The notes: generated by a model not told the origin, from the sequence alone. A DNA stretch of 64,000 bases from Candidatus Anammoxibacter sp. (GCA_021777105.1 JAIQZQ010000066.1:1-64000), one strand, 5' to 3'. Positions 16,872-25,857 are shown, counted from the stretch's first letter. Program-made: numbers and translations.

Positions 16872-18425
16872 TCATTTCTTTAAATAGATTGAAACGTCTC
16901 CCGCAAAACACTGAAATGAGCCCCAATATTTCTTATATAAAGCCCTTTCAAATGACCACGGTTTTGGAGCGGGAAATACCTTGGTCAATTTAAATCCAGT
17001 CTCGCTGCTTCTTAATTTGTCTAAATATTCAAGACTGAAACCATCCGGATGATATATGTTATCCATTGATGGTTTAACAAATGGCGATAGGCGAGATCTA
17101 TCATATCTATAAGTATGAAATTCGTGCAGGATTAAAAGGTCAAATTGATCAATCTTAGGGACTTCATATGACCTTAGTGGTATTTCATCTATTTTGTATT
17201 TCGACACCGGCAGATAAAGCCATGCGTAAGGCCCCTCAAGGACAGAGCTTCCAGGCTCAACTTCATTAATTACCCATTGACGCGCGTCAACTCTATTATC
17301 GCGCCAAAACGGCATCTCGCCGTCAACCGCAAACAGTATTAAATATAATCCCAGTGAAATAGACAAACTCCATTTTATTAAAGAGTTTTTATTGTCTAAA
17401 ATCAATTTTTTGCAACAAAACGCGGACAAGCCGCAAAAAATCGGGGCTAGCGGGAGCAAATGGCGCTCAAAAGGATCATCAAGCATTGAGAGTAAAACAA
17501 CATGAATAATAACCGGAGCCGCTAAACAAAGCGCTAAAATAAAGCGCCTTTTAACATTTTTTAACGCTAATAAAGAGCCTCCTATCGTCAACAAAACTAT
17601 CGGCAGGGAAAATGAAGGGAAAATAGAGATAAGAAGAGTAAACAGCGTCTCGCTTCTTGTATGATGTGGAATAATAGCAATGCTGTCATTAAATATTTTT
17701 CCAAATATCGCCCACAGCCCCCCTATTCCAACGCCGCAGCCATTGGCAAGCATAAATACGGTAAATGTGATTGCCGATCCTATCGAGAGATTCTTTAGGC
17801 GATTGCCGCCTGCAACAACCATAATAATTATTGGCGCGCACGCCGGCACGGATACCTTTATAGCCAGAGACATGCCACACGCGGCCCATGCGCAAAGTTT
17901 TGCCTTGTCAGAATGTTTGCTTAACCCATAATAACAGAGGAGCGCGGTCAACCAAAACCAGAAGGAGCCTGCTGAATCGGCAACCGCAAAATGGCTGTTT
18001 GTAATTGCCGGGCTGCACACAGACATAAAGCCGGCAGCAATTAAGGCAATTGATATATTTCCCGATATCATGATTGCGCCCACATATACCATTACAATTA
18101 TTGCCGCCCCATAAAGGAAAGACAACCACCTGCCAATTCTATAAAGGTCATCCGTTGAGACATGAGATACGGCTTTCGCCTTAACGGCGGCCCCCAGGGC
18201 CATTTGCAAACCAAACCCTTTTATGTAGTCGGAACCGTAATCAATATCTCTTTTCAGAAACTGTTTAGCTATGTTTACGTGAGTAGATTCATCTGAATGC
18301 CAGCGCGCAAATTCATTGTTCGGCAAATATCCGTCACCCCAGAATATCCCCGGCGCCCGCAAGCCGCAAGCTATAAATAAAACGACAATAACCGCTAAAT
18401 ATGACCGTTTAAATAAATGTTCCAT
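16872..18425 (-). CDS. GT39-like membrane glycosyltransferase
   Basis: 517 residues with about 11-12 helices and a C-terminal soluble part. The first loop has ARWHSDESTHVNIAKQFL, with the acidic pair typical of PMT/ArnT family catalytic loops, and a following segment like GLQMALGA. Such enzymes add sugar from a lipid-phosphate donor to proteins or lipids in the periplasm. It is followed on the same strand by nothing close. The deacetylase gene upstream ends 22 bases before it starts, so the two are likely one transcript. Confidence 0.65.
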   Translation of the reverse strand: MEHLFKRSYLAVIVVLFIACGLRAPGIFWGDGYLPNNEFARWHSDESTHVNIAKQFLKRDIDYGSDYIKGFGLQMALGAAVKAKAVSHVSTDDLYRIGRWLSFLYGAAIIVMVYVGAIMISGNISIALIAAGFMSVCSPAITNSHFAVADSAGSFWFWLTALLCYYGLSKHSDKAKLCAWAACGMSLAIKVSVPACAPIIIMVVAGGNRLKNLSIGSAITFTVFMLANGCGVGIGGLWAIFGKIFNDSIAIIPHHTRSETLFTLLISIFPSFSLPIVLLTIGGSLLALKNVKRRFILALCLAAPVIIHVVLLSMLDDPFERHLLPLAPIFCGLSAFCCKKLILDNKNSLIKWSLSISLGLYLILFAVDGEMPFWRDNRVDARQWVINEVEPGSSVLEGPYAWLYLPVSKYKIDEIPLRSYEVPKIDQFDLLILHEFHTYRYDRSRLSPFVKPSMDNIYHPDGFSLEYLDKLRSSETGFKLTKVFPAPKPWSFERALYKKYWGSFQCFAGDVSIYLKK

Positions 18426-18447
18426 AGTTAGGATTTAAAACCGCCCC

Positions 18448-19239
18448 CTAAGGCGCTGCGCCTATAATTGTTCTTAAAACTGTAGAGCTTTTTGTATCCG
18501 CTTTAACTTCAAATCGCCGAATTTTCATTAATCCCGGCTCGCCTGAACCATGGTCTGTAGTGGTCAAAGCGATAGACCTAACGCCAAGCTCTATAAACAG
18601 TTTCTCCTGTTCCTGACGGTAAAGGCCAAATGGGAGGCATACATCTGCTTCGTTTACATTTAAATTTGATGCCAAAGCCAACAATGAATCCCTGATCTCT
18701 TTCTTTAACATTTGCCCGGAAAGGGCAGAAAGGTCGCTATGCGTATGGCCATGCGACGCCACCTGAAAACCTTCGTCAACCAGCGCTTTGAGTTCCTTCC
18801 AATTCATTATCCCTGTAAAGCCGCTTATCACGGGTTCACCTGATTCCACTAAAGCGGTTGGGGCAAAAAATGTCGCGGGAAATTTGTATTCTTTTAACAA
18901 TGGGCGCGCATAGTCAAACTGCCCTTTTGTAACATCATCAAAAGTGATAACCGCCCATTTCTCAGGCAACGGCAATCCATTTTGCGTTGAATTTATAAAT
19001 GTGTCAAGGGATATAACTTCCACTTGGCTCTTTTTCAAAAGATCAAAGTCGGCCAGCAGCATTTTGGGCGACCTGGCCCATTGAGTTTGAGGCGCGGGAT
19101 CAATGTCATGATAACAAAGAATATGCGCGGGTTTTGGAGGCAACCTCTTATTAAATTCAATGCGCGATGCGCTATATGCAACCAACGCAATATTTATTGA
19201 CACAAAAAATATACAGATTATGAACGAAGGTGTTTTCAT
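18448..19239 (-). CDS. Polysaccharide deacetylase (NodB homology, CE4)
   Basis: About 263 residues from ATG 19239; a GTG at 19251 is in frame but lies in the tandem repeat. An N-terminal anchor or signal is followed by ILCYHDIDP, ITFDDV (motif 1; V replaces the usual G) near residue 107, FPATFFAPTA, and ASHGHTHSDLS (motif 2, HxxxH) near 165. These residues bind the metal used to remove N-acetyl groups from glycans. It acts outside the inner membrane and fits the surrounding glycosyltransferases. Confidence 0.8.
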   Translation of the reverse strand: MKTPSFIICIFFVSINIALVAYSASRIEFNKRLPPKPAHILCYHDIDPAPQTQWARSPKMLLADFDLLKKSQVEVISLDTFINSTQNGLPLPEKWAVITFDDVTKGQFDYARPLLKEYKFPATFFAPTALVESGEPVISGFTGIMNWKELKALVDEGFQVASHGHTHSDLSALSGQMLKKEIRDSLLALASNLNVNEADVCLPFGLYRQEQEKLFIELGVRSIALTTTDHGSGEPGLMKIRRFEVKADTKSSTVLRTIIGAAP

Positions 19240-19243
19240 TATA

Positions 19244-19510
19244 ATGAACACTGAGCAGCTTGGCTGCTCTAGTGATAAATGAACACTTGGCAGCTTGGCT
19301 GTCTTAGTGAGAATTATGCCCGGGGGGGCGAAATGAACACTTGGCAGCTTGGCTGTCTTAGTGAGAATTATGCCCGGGGGGGCGAAATGAACACTTGGCA
19401 GCTTGGCTGTCTTAGTGAAAATTATCCCCTGAGGGGAGAATTATGCCCGGGGGGCGAATGAACACTGAGCAGCTTGGCTGCTGTTGTGAGAATTATGCCC
19501 GGGGGCGAAA
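19244..19510 (+). repeat. Tandem repeat, 54-bp unit
   Basis: Units beginning ATGAACACTTGGCAGCTTGG start at 19279, 19333 and 19387 at an exact 54-base step, with variant units at 19244 and 19458. Each has a small palindrome around CAGCTTGGCTG and a GC-rich tail CCCGGGGGGGCGA. A diverged single unit lies at 16410-16462. Because 54 is a multiple of three the frame stays open, but the apparent protein is only the repeat translated. Confidence 0.85.
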
Positions 19511-19590
19511 TTAGCGCTAAGGGCCTGTGATCATAAAAAAACAAATAAGATTTAAATTTTGCATATTTTATATCAGTTTATTGTTAAATT

Positions 19591-19622
19591 AAAGCATCTA
19601 ATTTATTCTAGATGCTTTTTAT
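19591..19622. terminator. Hairpin with T tract
   Basis: AAAGCATCTA (19591-19600) pairs with TAGATGCTTT (19609-19618), with T-rich sequence after it on the plus strand and weaker T content on the minus strand. It may end the leftward zinc-ribbon gene or read-through from the repeat region. Confidence 0.5.
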
Positions 19623-19700
19623 CCTTTCCTTGTTAATTGTAATCTTAATATCAGGAATTTCCGAATGTTAGAATCACTTCTGACGGCAAAGCCGTGTAAG

Positions 19701-19988
19701 TTACTCTTCATCTCCATTCCAAACCTTAATAGCCCTTAATTTAACGTCATCGTCACCGTTTTTTTCGCCCTTTAAAAATTCCTCTTTAGGCCCGGTAGCA
19801 AAACAGGATACACACTGTAGTTGTAAATACCGCGCTTTTCTCCCATCTCTTCCTTTAATAAATTTTATACTCTTAACTGGGCTATCACAATAACGGCAGT
19901 TATTTATTTTAAAATCTAATTCTAAAAAAGTGCTGGAAGCGCCGCTAATTACCTTTGAAGTTGTCATTACAGACCGTTTTGGACTCAT
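19701..19988 (-). CDS. Lar-like zinc-ribbon protein
   Basis: About 95 residues from ATG 19988, which has AAAGGA 6 bases ahead; 20003 is an alternative start. CRYC and CVSC form a four-Cys zinc ribbon, and the C-terminus ends AIKVWNGDEE. This matches the Lar family layout (CPFC ... C-x-x-CGA-x-G ... AI-x-AWN). Phage and prophage Lar proteins relieve restriction by modulating host methylation. No phage genes surround it, so the role here is open. Confidence 0.55.
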   Translation of the reverse strand: MSPKRSVMTTSKVISGASSTFLELDFKINNCRYCDSPVKSIKFIKGRDGRKARYLQLQCVSCFATGPKEEFLKGEKNGDDDVKLRAIKVWNGDEE

Positions 19989-20650
19989 AAGTTTTCCTTT
20001 CATGGAATATGGTTAATAAAAAAATATAATGATAGTGTAATATCTGCCAAGTAATAATTCTAATGGTGGTTGTACAATAAATCAAGCCGGAATATTATCT
20101 GTAAGACAATGAAACACGACAAACCACCGTTTGTAAGCTCCTACCTTGTAACAAGCTTGCGCTTTTGTAATTTATTCTGAAAGCAGTTTAAACTTGCCAA
20201 ATTTTTCATCTTTTTAGAAGAGGCGCTTTTTTTCATTTTAAAATTCCTTTCAAAATCGTTAAAATTGTAATCAAAATTAGCATGGGGACGGTAAAAGCGC
20301 GGCACAGACAAGAAGGCAGTTGTGCAAATATATAAAAAATAAAAGTTATGGCTTCCCCATCAATTAAAGATTCTAATAAAATAGTTGCGCAAATAAAAGA
20401 TTTTAATGGTTTGAAATTTAATTTACTATCCCCGGATAGAGCTATGGGCTCGGGAGCGGCCTTTTACCTGATATATATCCAAAAGAATCATATTGTCGAT
20501 ATTTGTAAATGAATAAAAGGCTAAAGCCTAAACTCCGAAAAGCCGGGTTTGCCGGAATTTATCCTTTAGGGTTTTATTTCCCGTCCTTTGAATAGAACAT
20601 AAGCGAATATAAATTCTCGAAAACCTGATTGGTTTGACTATATAAAAATA
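19989..20650. other. Intergenic region with REP-like motif
   Basis: About 660 bases without a supported gene. 20133-20156 carries the CCTTGTAACAAGCTTG palindrome text also seen at 36744-36785 and 40504-40744. The rest is AT-rich with stops in all frames. Confidence 0.45.
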
Positions 20651-21580
20651 ATGAAATTAGAAGATAGGCGTTTTTTTTTAAGGGCGGCATTTACCGCATT
20701 AGGATTAAGAGACTTTTCAGAAGAACTGGATTGGGACAAGCTCTCTACAAGCGATTTTGCCGCAAGTTGGGAACTGCACCCAATTTTTTGGCATGGGGTA
20801 AAAGAGGGCAGGCTGCCCCCTTTTAGAGATGAATTTGCTGAAATCCTTGGACGTGAACAGATGCATTTACGGGCAAACAGCGTTATTATGAATGCGGTAA
20901 TTGATGAAATGCTTTGTAAAGCGAAACACGCGGGGATAAAGGTTTGCTTGCTCAAAGGGGCTTCTGTTTCCAGGGAATATTACCCTGAATTTACGCTTCG
21001 CCCAATGTGCGATATAGATATATTGATAAAAGCCGGCAGAAAAGACGAGATGCGGGATGTTCTAAATGAGATGGGGGCCGTTCTGTTTGACGAGCATATG
21101 GCGCATGAAAGATATATTTTAAAGGAGAGAAACAACATTGTTATAGAAGCGCACACACATTTGATAAACGCGGGTTTGTTATTTCAACGCATATTCTTCC
21201 CGGAAGATTATCTTGATCATATAGAGTGGGAGAATATGATAAAAATGGCCGGCGGTGGATATAAGCTTCCGGCCTCGTTTGAGTTTGATTATATTAATCT
21301 GCACGCGTTTAAAGAGGGATATGAAAGATTGAAATGGTTGATTGATATAGCTTTGATTAACTCTGCCGGCAATAATGATATTAAAGACTCAACCAACAGA
21401 TTCACAAGAAACGTAAGGAACCTTGCGAATGACATTATTGAATTTCTAGTTGAAACCAACTATAAGCGTAAACTATATGGATTCTTATGGAAAAAGGCTA
21501 TTCTTGCGGGCGCCAATGGCTGCGCGGGGAAAAAAGATAAGCTCTTGATGGCGTCTGCATGCTCTATTGCTGATAAATAA
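20651..21580 (+). CDS. Nucleotidyltransferase family protein (NTP_transf_5-like)
   Basis: 309 residues. LLKGASVSREYYPEFTLRPMCDIDILI spans residues about 100-126: LKG-x-x-x-x-x-x-Y, then RPM-x-DIDIL with D121 and D123 as metal ligands. This is the signature of the uncharacterised nucleotidyltransferase family of the Pol-beta/MNT fold. Members often sit beside HprK-like kinases in peptide-modification loci. Its 3' end overlaps the leftward HprK-like gene by 17 bases, a tight convergent pair that can interfere by antisense transcription. The substrate is unknown. Confidence 0.75.
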   Translation: MKLEDRRFFLRAAFTALGLRDFSEELDWDKLSTSDFAASWELHPIFWHGVKEGRLPPFRDEFAEILGREQMHLRANSVIMNAVIDEMLCKAKHAGIKVCLLKGASVSREYYPEFTLRPMCDIDILIKAGRKDEMRDVLNEMGAVLFDEHMAHERYILKERNNIVIEAHTHLINAGLLFQRIFFPEDYLDHIEWENMIKMAGGGYKLPASFEFDYINLHAFKEGYERLKWLIDIALINSAGNNDIKDSTNRFTRNVRNLANDIIEFLVETNYKRKLYGFLWKKAILAGANGCAGKKDKLLMASACSIADK

Positions 21581-22460
21581 ATCCCTGAATCGCCCTAATC
21601 GCCGCATCAGCGTCATTCCAGTACAGTTTGCCGATAGATGCCTTTTCAACACTGTCAACCAGCGCGTCCAGTTTGTTTTTAAAATCGCAATTAATATTAA
21701 AAAGGCTGTCCGTTAGCAGATACATTGCCATGGAGAGGGAGAGTTGTTCAATTTCGTTCCGGTCTTCGCTTTTTTCAGTAAATATTATGTGGGTAATCGG
21801 CTCTTGTTTTTCGTTTGTCACAATGTTGACTTGCCCCGGATTAATATACATGTAATTTTTATCCCTTTTTATACCTTCCTGAAATCTATCCAGTTCGCCA
21901 AACAGTTTACAGGCAAGATACTTTGCAAGGCAAAACGCCCGCGGGATACCGCTAACTCCATTATTTGAAAACACCGTAACCTCATCAGTAACGAAACGCC
22001 ACCCGGCAAGACACATCATCATAGTCATTGTGCTTTTGCCCCCCCCGCTTTCGCCCGAGATTATGACAGTCCGCCCGTCCCTAACCATTGCGCCGGCATG
22101 AATCGCCGTAAGATGCTGATTATGGTCAACTAAATCGTTCATCAACATCCAGTCAAACCACGGCGCTAACGTTATTAAATCGTCAAGCGAGTATGCAAAC
22201 TTGCCGTTTCTGGCAATTATATATGCGCTGTTTTGCTTTAAAACAAAATACTTTATTATTGCGCCGTTAAATTTACCTGAAGAGTCGTTATCAACAACCA
22301 TAGGACCATAAAGCAAATTGAGGCAATCGGCAATCTCAGAGGAGTTGAATCGAATCTCAATAAAACAGTCGCCATACTGAACGGATATTTGCCTAATATC
22401 CGAAGATGAATTGATTACAAAACTATCATGGTCTTTAAGCAGCTCGTCAAAATATTTCAT
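21564..22460 (-). CDS. HPr kinase-like P-loop protein
   Basis: 298 residues. ISGESGGGKSTMTMMM near 134-149 is the HprK-type Walker A, and FVTDEVTVF near 156-164 is the following acidic site. HprK phosphorylates a serine on HPr, but relatives without the N-terminal sensor domain, like this one, occur in lasso-peptide and other modified-peptide clusters, where some phosphorylate the peptide C-terminal serine. No lasso leader-binding or cyclase gene is present in the window. It overlaps the nucleotidyltransferase gene tail to tail. Confidence 0.75.
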   Translation of the reverse strand: MKYFDELLKDHDSFVINSSSDIRQISVQYGDCFIEIRFNSSEIADCLNLLYGPMVVDNDSSGKFNGAIIKYFVLKQNSAYIIARNGKFAYSLDDLITLAPWFDWMLMNDLVDHNQHLTAIHAGAMVRDGRTVIISGESGGGKSTMTMMMCLAGWRFVTDEVTVFSNNGVSGIPRAFCLAKYLACKLFGELDRFQEGIKRDKNYMYINPGQVNIVTNEKQEPITHIIFTEKSEDRNEIEQLSLSMAMYLLTDSLFNINCDFKNKLDALVDSVEKASIGKLYWNDADAAIRAIQGFIYQQ

Positions 22461-23129
22461 TTATCATTCCGATTTCGTATGATTTCCATCGCCCGGCAAA
22501 TTGGTTGTAAAGTCAAACTAAGGGCTCGGAAAAGCAAAAGCTAATTAACCACTAATTTTCACTAATCTGCGCTAATAAAGAGCAAAAGATAAAATAAGAT
22601 CAAGGCAAAAAGTTAAAAGCTTATGCTGGAGCAGTCTTGTAGACTGCCTCCACACGTTTAAACCAAAGCCTTGAGATGCGCGCAAACCCCATGATTATCA
22701 ATAAATGGCAATGGTTTCAGGAAACATTTGAAGCAATCCGCAAGATTGCTCCAGCCCGCACAAATTTCGAAGACCTAATGCTTTGGAGTATAAATGGCGA
22801 GATTGTAGAGGAATAAGCGCCAATATTCAAGATTTTTCTGAAGCAACAATAATGAAAACGAGCTTAATACGATTTTTTCTTTCATCCGTTATCTATCTTC
22901 CGATTTTTGTCCTCAGCCTCTAATCCGTGTCATCTGCATCATCAGAGTTCTATAACTTTTGATATTTAGTGTTTTTATACGTCCTTTTGTGGATATAAGC
23001 TTTTTATATTTCAACAGCATTGACATAACCCGCTAATATTGTAAAATAAACTAAGTTAGCTAAGTATATTTTTAATATATTATTCAAAATTTTTCACTTA
23101 TCCGGCTTGCCTGGATTACAGAGGTTGAT
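22461..23129. other. Intergenic region containing a MITE-like element
   Basis: It holds the 133-bp inverted-repeat element at 22624-22756 and otherwise AT-rich sequence without a supported gene. Confidence 0.5.
22624..22756. mobile_element. MITE/REPIN-like element, copy 1
   Basis: The ends are inverted copies of GCTGGAGCARTCTTGYAGA about 26 bases long, around a non-coding core of 80 bases. A second full copy lies in reverse orientation at 61740-61869, similar through the core. A half-copy stem (GCTGTCTTGTAGACTGCTTC) is at 36688-36707. No transposase lies inside, so it is mobilised in trans if at all; the RAYT relics at 32-34 kb are candidates. Confidence 0.7.
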
Positions 23130-23351
23130 ATGATATCGGTAAATATTCATGAGGCAAAAACTAAACTTTCTTCACTTTTATCACTGGTTGAAACCAAAAA
23201 TGAGCATATAACAATATGCCGGTCAGGCACGCCAATTGCGGAAATTACGCCGTTTAAGAAGAAAAAACGCACATCAGTGAAACCTTCGCTCAAACCGCTG
23301 GAAGTAAAAGGCGATTTGACTGCCCCAAGTTCAGGAGACTGGAATGTCTGA
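23130..23351 (+). CDS. Phd/YefM-type antitoxin
   Basis: 73 residues. ISVNIHEAKTKLSSLLSLVE at the N-terminus and ITICRSGTPIAEITPF form the Phd/YefM DNA-binding fold. The C-terminal 25 residues should wrap the toxin. AGAGG is 5 bases before the ATG. The last 8 bases overlap the PIN toxin start, so the pair is translationally coupled and likely represses its own promoter. Confidence 0.85.
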   Translation: MISVNIHEAKTKLSSLLSLVETKNEHITICRSGTPIAEITPFKKKKRTSVKPSLKPLEVKGDLTAPSSGDWNV

Positions 23352-23730
23352 CCTTTTGCTGGATACATGCGCTTTAATTTGGTTGGCAGAAGGCGGCGGC
23401 GAACTTTCAGGAAAAACGCTTTCTTTAATTGACAACTCACATTTTGTTTATGTTTCCGCTATTTCAGCCTGGGAGATTGGTCTTTTATGTTCAAGAGACC
23501 AACTAAAATTTGCAGTGCAACCGGAAGAGTGGTTTAAAAAATTTACATTATCTCAAAACATTCAAACAATTGACATAACGCCGGCAATAGCCTTTTTATC
23601 AAACAATTTGCCATGGCATCATAAAGACCCCGCAGACCGTTTTATTATATCAACCGCAATACACCACAAATTAACAATAGTCAGCGCCGATAAAAACCTA
23701 ATGAAATACAACGTTAAAATCATAACATAA
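23344..23730 (+). CDS. PIN-domain toxin (VapC-like)
   Basis: 128 residues with the acidic set of PIN ribonucleases: D7 in LLLDTCALIW, Glu in AISAWEIGLL near 42, Asp in DPADRFI near 98, and Asp in SADKNLM near 116. It would cut tRNA or other RNA when released from the antitoxin encoded just upstream. Confidence 0.85.
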   Translation: MSDLLLDTCALIWLAEGGGELSGKTLSLIDNSHFVYVSAISAWEIGLLCSRDQLKFAVQPEEWFKKFTLSQNIQTIDITPAIAFLSNNLPWHHKDPADRFIISTAIHHKLTIVSADKNLMKYNVKIIT

Positions 23731-24205
23731 CATCAAATTTCCAAATCCTTACCCAGCTGAATCCAGATTAAGCGCTCGGAAATATCGAAATTAAGATTGC
23801 TTACCGCAAACAGTCCGCCCATATTTGCAGGGTTATAAACATGATTGAAGATGGATACAGAATGCGTGATTAATCCCTTTTATTGATTTCCGCCAACCTG
23901 CAACTGATTCCAACATTTGATTTTTTGGTGTTTTTCGTGTTTTTTCACGAGCATACGCTTTTTTCTATCATCTTTCAGCCGTCTTCCGACTCCACAAACA
24001 CATAGTAAATCCTTTTACATTTATTGTCGCCTAACGCGGCCAACATGTTGAATGATAGTAACTTACGCAGTATTTTATATTGTTCCATCCAAATTATTCC
24101 AATTTGTTATCATTTTACTAATGCCATTGTTAACTTTTCAAAATAATGTTTATTCAACAATTTTGTAGACAATAGATAAAGAAAGCGCTAAATTTAACCA
24201 ACATA
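23731..24205. other. Intergenic region left of the integron relic
   Basis: No supported gene. A GCCTAAC heptamer at 24029-24035 is the complement of an integron core box (GTTAGGC) but no attI or attC structure can be built on it with confidence. Confidence 0.4.
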
Positions 24206-24316
24206 TTAATCAAGATATTTATTATACAGCTTTTTAACGCGTTCAAGATGCGCTTTTAATCCAGACACAATGCTTTTGAGAAGAGGAAGGGTTCTATCCT
24301 TTTTGCCCTTCCCGTG
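24206..24316 (-). pseudogene. Integron integrase (IntI) relic
   Basis: On the minus strand 24316 to 24206 reads HGKGKKDRTLPLLKSIVSGL followed by KAHLERVKKLYNKYLD and a stop. Integron integrases carry GKG-x-KDR-x-T-x-LP at the same place, then an L-x-x-HL-x-x-V-K-x-L-Y/H pattern. Stops lie immediately upstream and downstream of these roughly 36 codons, and the N-terminal catalytic patches are missing. It is oriented away from the attC-bearing cassettes that start at 24560, as an intact intI would be. Other tyrosine recombinases also have GKGxKDR, so the IntI call rests on the combined motif and context. Confidence 0.5.
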
Positions 24317-24474
24317 TTAAAGCAAGAATAGATGATAGGCATATTCTGTTTTCATGGTCTGAGACTGGTGCTTGCCCTTTTTTTGAAAAAAAGCTCTAAA
24401 CAGGCATATAATTTTCATGATGCAACATTAAATACTGAAATTTATAAAATTTATAAAATGAAGATAGAAAAAGA

Positions 24475-24691
24475 GAAGAAAAAGGTCTACAATTTAACGA
24501 AAATATTATTAAATTTGTAAGAAGCCTGGTATTGAATACCCATAGAGGCAATAGGCTTCGTTCAACAAAATTGTATACGTACTTGAGCGTACACAAAACG
24601 AATAAGCGCATCTCTTTAAGAAATTAGTTATTGTGATGCAGTTGCGCTACTTGTTTGCACTCAACTACGTATACAATCCTAAATGTTGAAA
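24475..24691 (+). other. attC-like site family A copy 3 with conserved upstream block
   Basis: GTTCAAC (24560-24566) opens the folded core and GTTGAAA (24685-24691) closes it. The last base breaks the GTTRRRY rule, but the arms and the GCATC-C/GTGATGC inner hairpin match copies 1 and 2. The preceding 85 bases equal 1128-1216. This is the first site after the integrase relic. Confidence 0.7.
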
Positions 24692-24726
24692 GAAACTTAA
24701 CTTATCGTTATGCTTTTTATCATAAA

Positions 24727-25071
24727 ATGAAAGTAAAACTTGAAACAGTTACATTCCTTAGTAAGGACTGGAGTAAAGGCTCTGGATTACCTTTTTGGGC
24801 AAAAAAAAGTTATTTAGTTATCTTTAAATTAGTAGAAACATCAAAATGGTCAAAATTTTGGAATTATGTAACAAGTGATTCCGGCTCATACTTATATATA
24901 TTACGCCCATTAGGCACTAAGAGATGGAGAATTTATTCTTATGGTTCTGATCACTTTAGATGTTCCCCTTATCCACATTATTTGGGAGAAATAAAAGGAT
25001 CAAGCAAACCAGAAATCATTGCGCAAGGAATACCAAAACTGCAAAAAAGACCATTTGAAATTATAAAATAG
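24727..25071 (+). CDS. Hypothetical cassette protein
   Basis: 114 residues from ATG 24727, 36 bases after the attC-like end. It is rich in aromatic residues (W, Y, F) with ILRPLGTKRWRIYSYGSDHF in the middle. No membrane segment or known motif is seen. It is bounded by attC-like sites on both sides, which defines a cassette of about 0.6 kb. An upstream in-frame start at 24655 would lie inside the attC-like site. Confidence 0.55.
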   Translation: MKVKLETVTFLSKDWSKGSGLPFWAKKSYLVIFKLVETSKWSKFWNYVTSDSGSYLYILRPLGTKRWRIYSYGSDHFRCSPYPHYLGEIKGSSKPEIIAQGIPKLQKRPFEIIK

Positions 25072-25173
25072 GGTTACGATCAGTTAAAATGAAAATATTT
25101 ATAATACAAAAATATTGGAGGTAGAGATGTACGGGTCATTGTTTTTTCTGATCGTCAATGTTCCTTGAGTATC

Positions 25174-25291
25174 ACGTTTCCAACAAGCCGCTAAAGCCGA
25201 CCCTCAAATTTTGTCGGTTTTTTATTTGTTTTTTTAGTATTCGTATTTATTTTATGTTGCCGCTTCGGGCGGCTTACCGCAAACGTTAACG
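25174..25291 (+). other. attC-like integron recombination site, family B copy 3
   Basis: AAGCCGCTAAAGCCGACCC pairs with GGGCGGCTTACCGC with one extra base, ending in AACGTTAACG (GTT at 25285-25287). It is highly similar to the copy at 5586-5697, including 38 bases upstream. Confidence 0.65.
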
Positions 25292-25346
25292 ACAGAAATA
25301 TAGATAGTTTTTGATATAAAAGAGAAAGTACGACAATCCATAATAT

Positions 25347-25856
25347 ATGAATAATTCAAACACTTATCAAGATAGATACTGGAAAGAACTTTATCAATTA
25401 CGAGTTCACCTAAACTATCTTGAAGTATATATGGAACAATCTGAATTTATAGATAAATCTGTTAATATCTTTTTGGCAATTACATCGAGTAGCAGTATTT
25501 GTGGGTGGGCGATTTGGAATAAGTTTGATTTTATATGGGCTGTTATCATTGCTACGTCGCAACTTGTTTCTGCTATTAAACAATTTTTACCATATCGAAA
25601 ACGACTAAAATCTATTAGCGGTATTTTGAGAGAATTTGAAGAATTATTGACATATTATGAAATGAAGTGGTTTGACGTAGCAGAAGGAAAATTAACTGAA
25701 GAAGAAATAAATAAACTACAATTTGAAATAAGGTCAAAAAAAACAAAAATATTACACAAGTACCTTGGCACTAATACTCTTCCAACTAAGGGAAAATTAT
25801 TTGAAAAGGCGAAAAAAATAGCAAATACATACATTAACAATTTTTATGGAGATTAA
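25347..25856 (+). CDS. Two-TM membrane cassette protein (SLATT-like)
   Basis: 169 residues. Two hydrophobic helices (about residues 40-58 and 64-84) follow an N-terminal amphipathic helix, then a cytosolic helical tail with KQFLPYRKRLKSISGILREF, WFDVAEGKLTEEEI and a C-terminal LFEKAKKIANTYINNFYGD. The layout resembles SLATT-type two-TM effectors that form pores in nucleotide-triggered defence, but no partner nucleotidyltransferase is present. I have a recollection of a conserved family with this LPY-x-x-R / W-x-x-V-A-x-G-K-L-T-x-x-E pattern paired with a small proline-rich protein, as here (gap one base). It follows attC family B copy 3. Confidence 0.65.
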   Translation: MNNSNTYQDRYWKELYQLRVHLNYLEVYMEQSEFIDKSVNIFLAITSSSSICGWAIWNKFDFIWAVIIATSQLVSAIKQFLPYRKRLKSISGILREFEELLTYYEMKWFDVAEGKLTEEEINKLQFEIRSKKTKILHKYLGTNTLPTKGKLFEKAKKIANTYINNFYGD

Positions 25857-25857
25857 C

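Noticed and set aside
19279..19461. 60-residue frame MNTWQLGCLSENYARGGE repeated three times
   Set aside because: It is just the 54-bp tandem DNA repeat translated in frame; no ribosome site and no similarity to a peptide gene.
19244..19510. Possible CRISPR array
   Set aside because: The units are contiguous with no unique spacers between them.
24029..24035. GCCTAAC heptamer as an attI site
   Set aside because: A single core box without the extra integrase sites; not enough to call attI.
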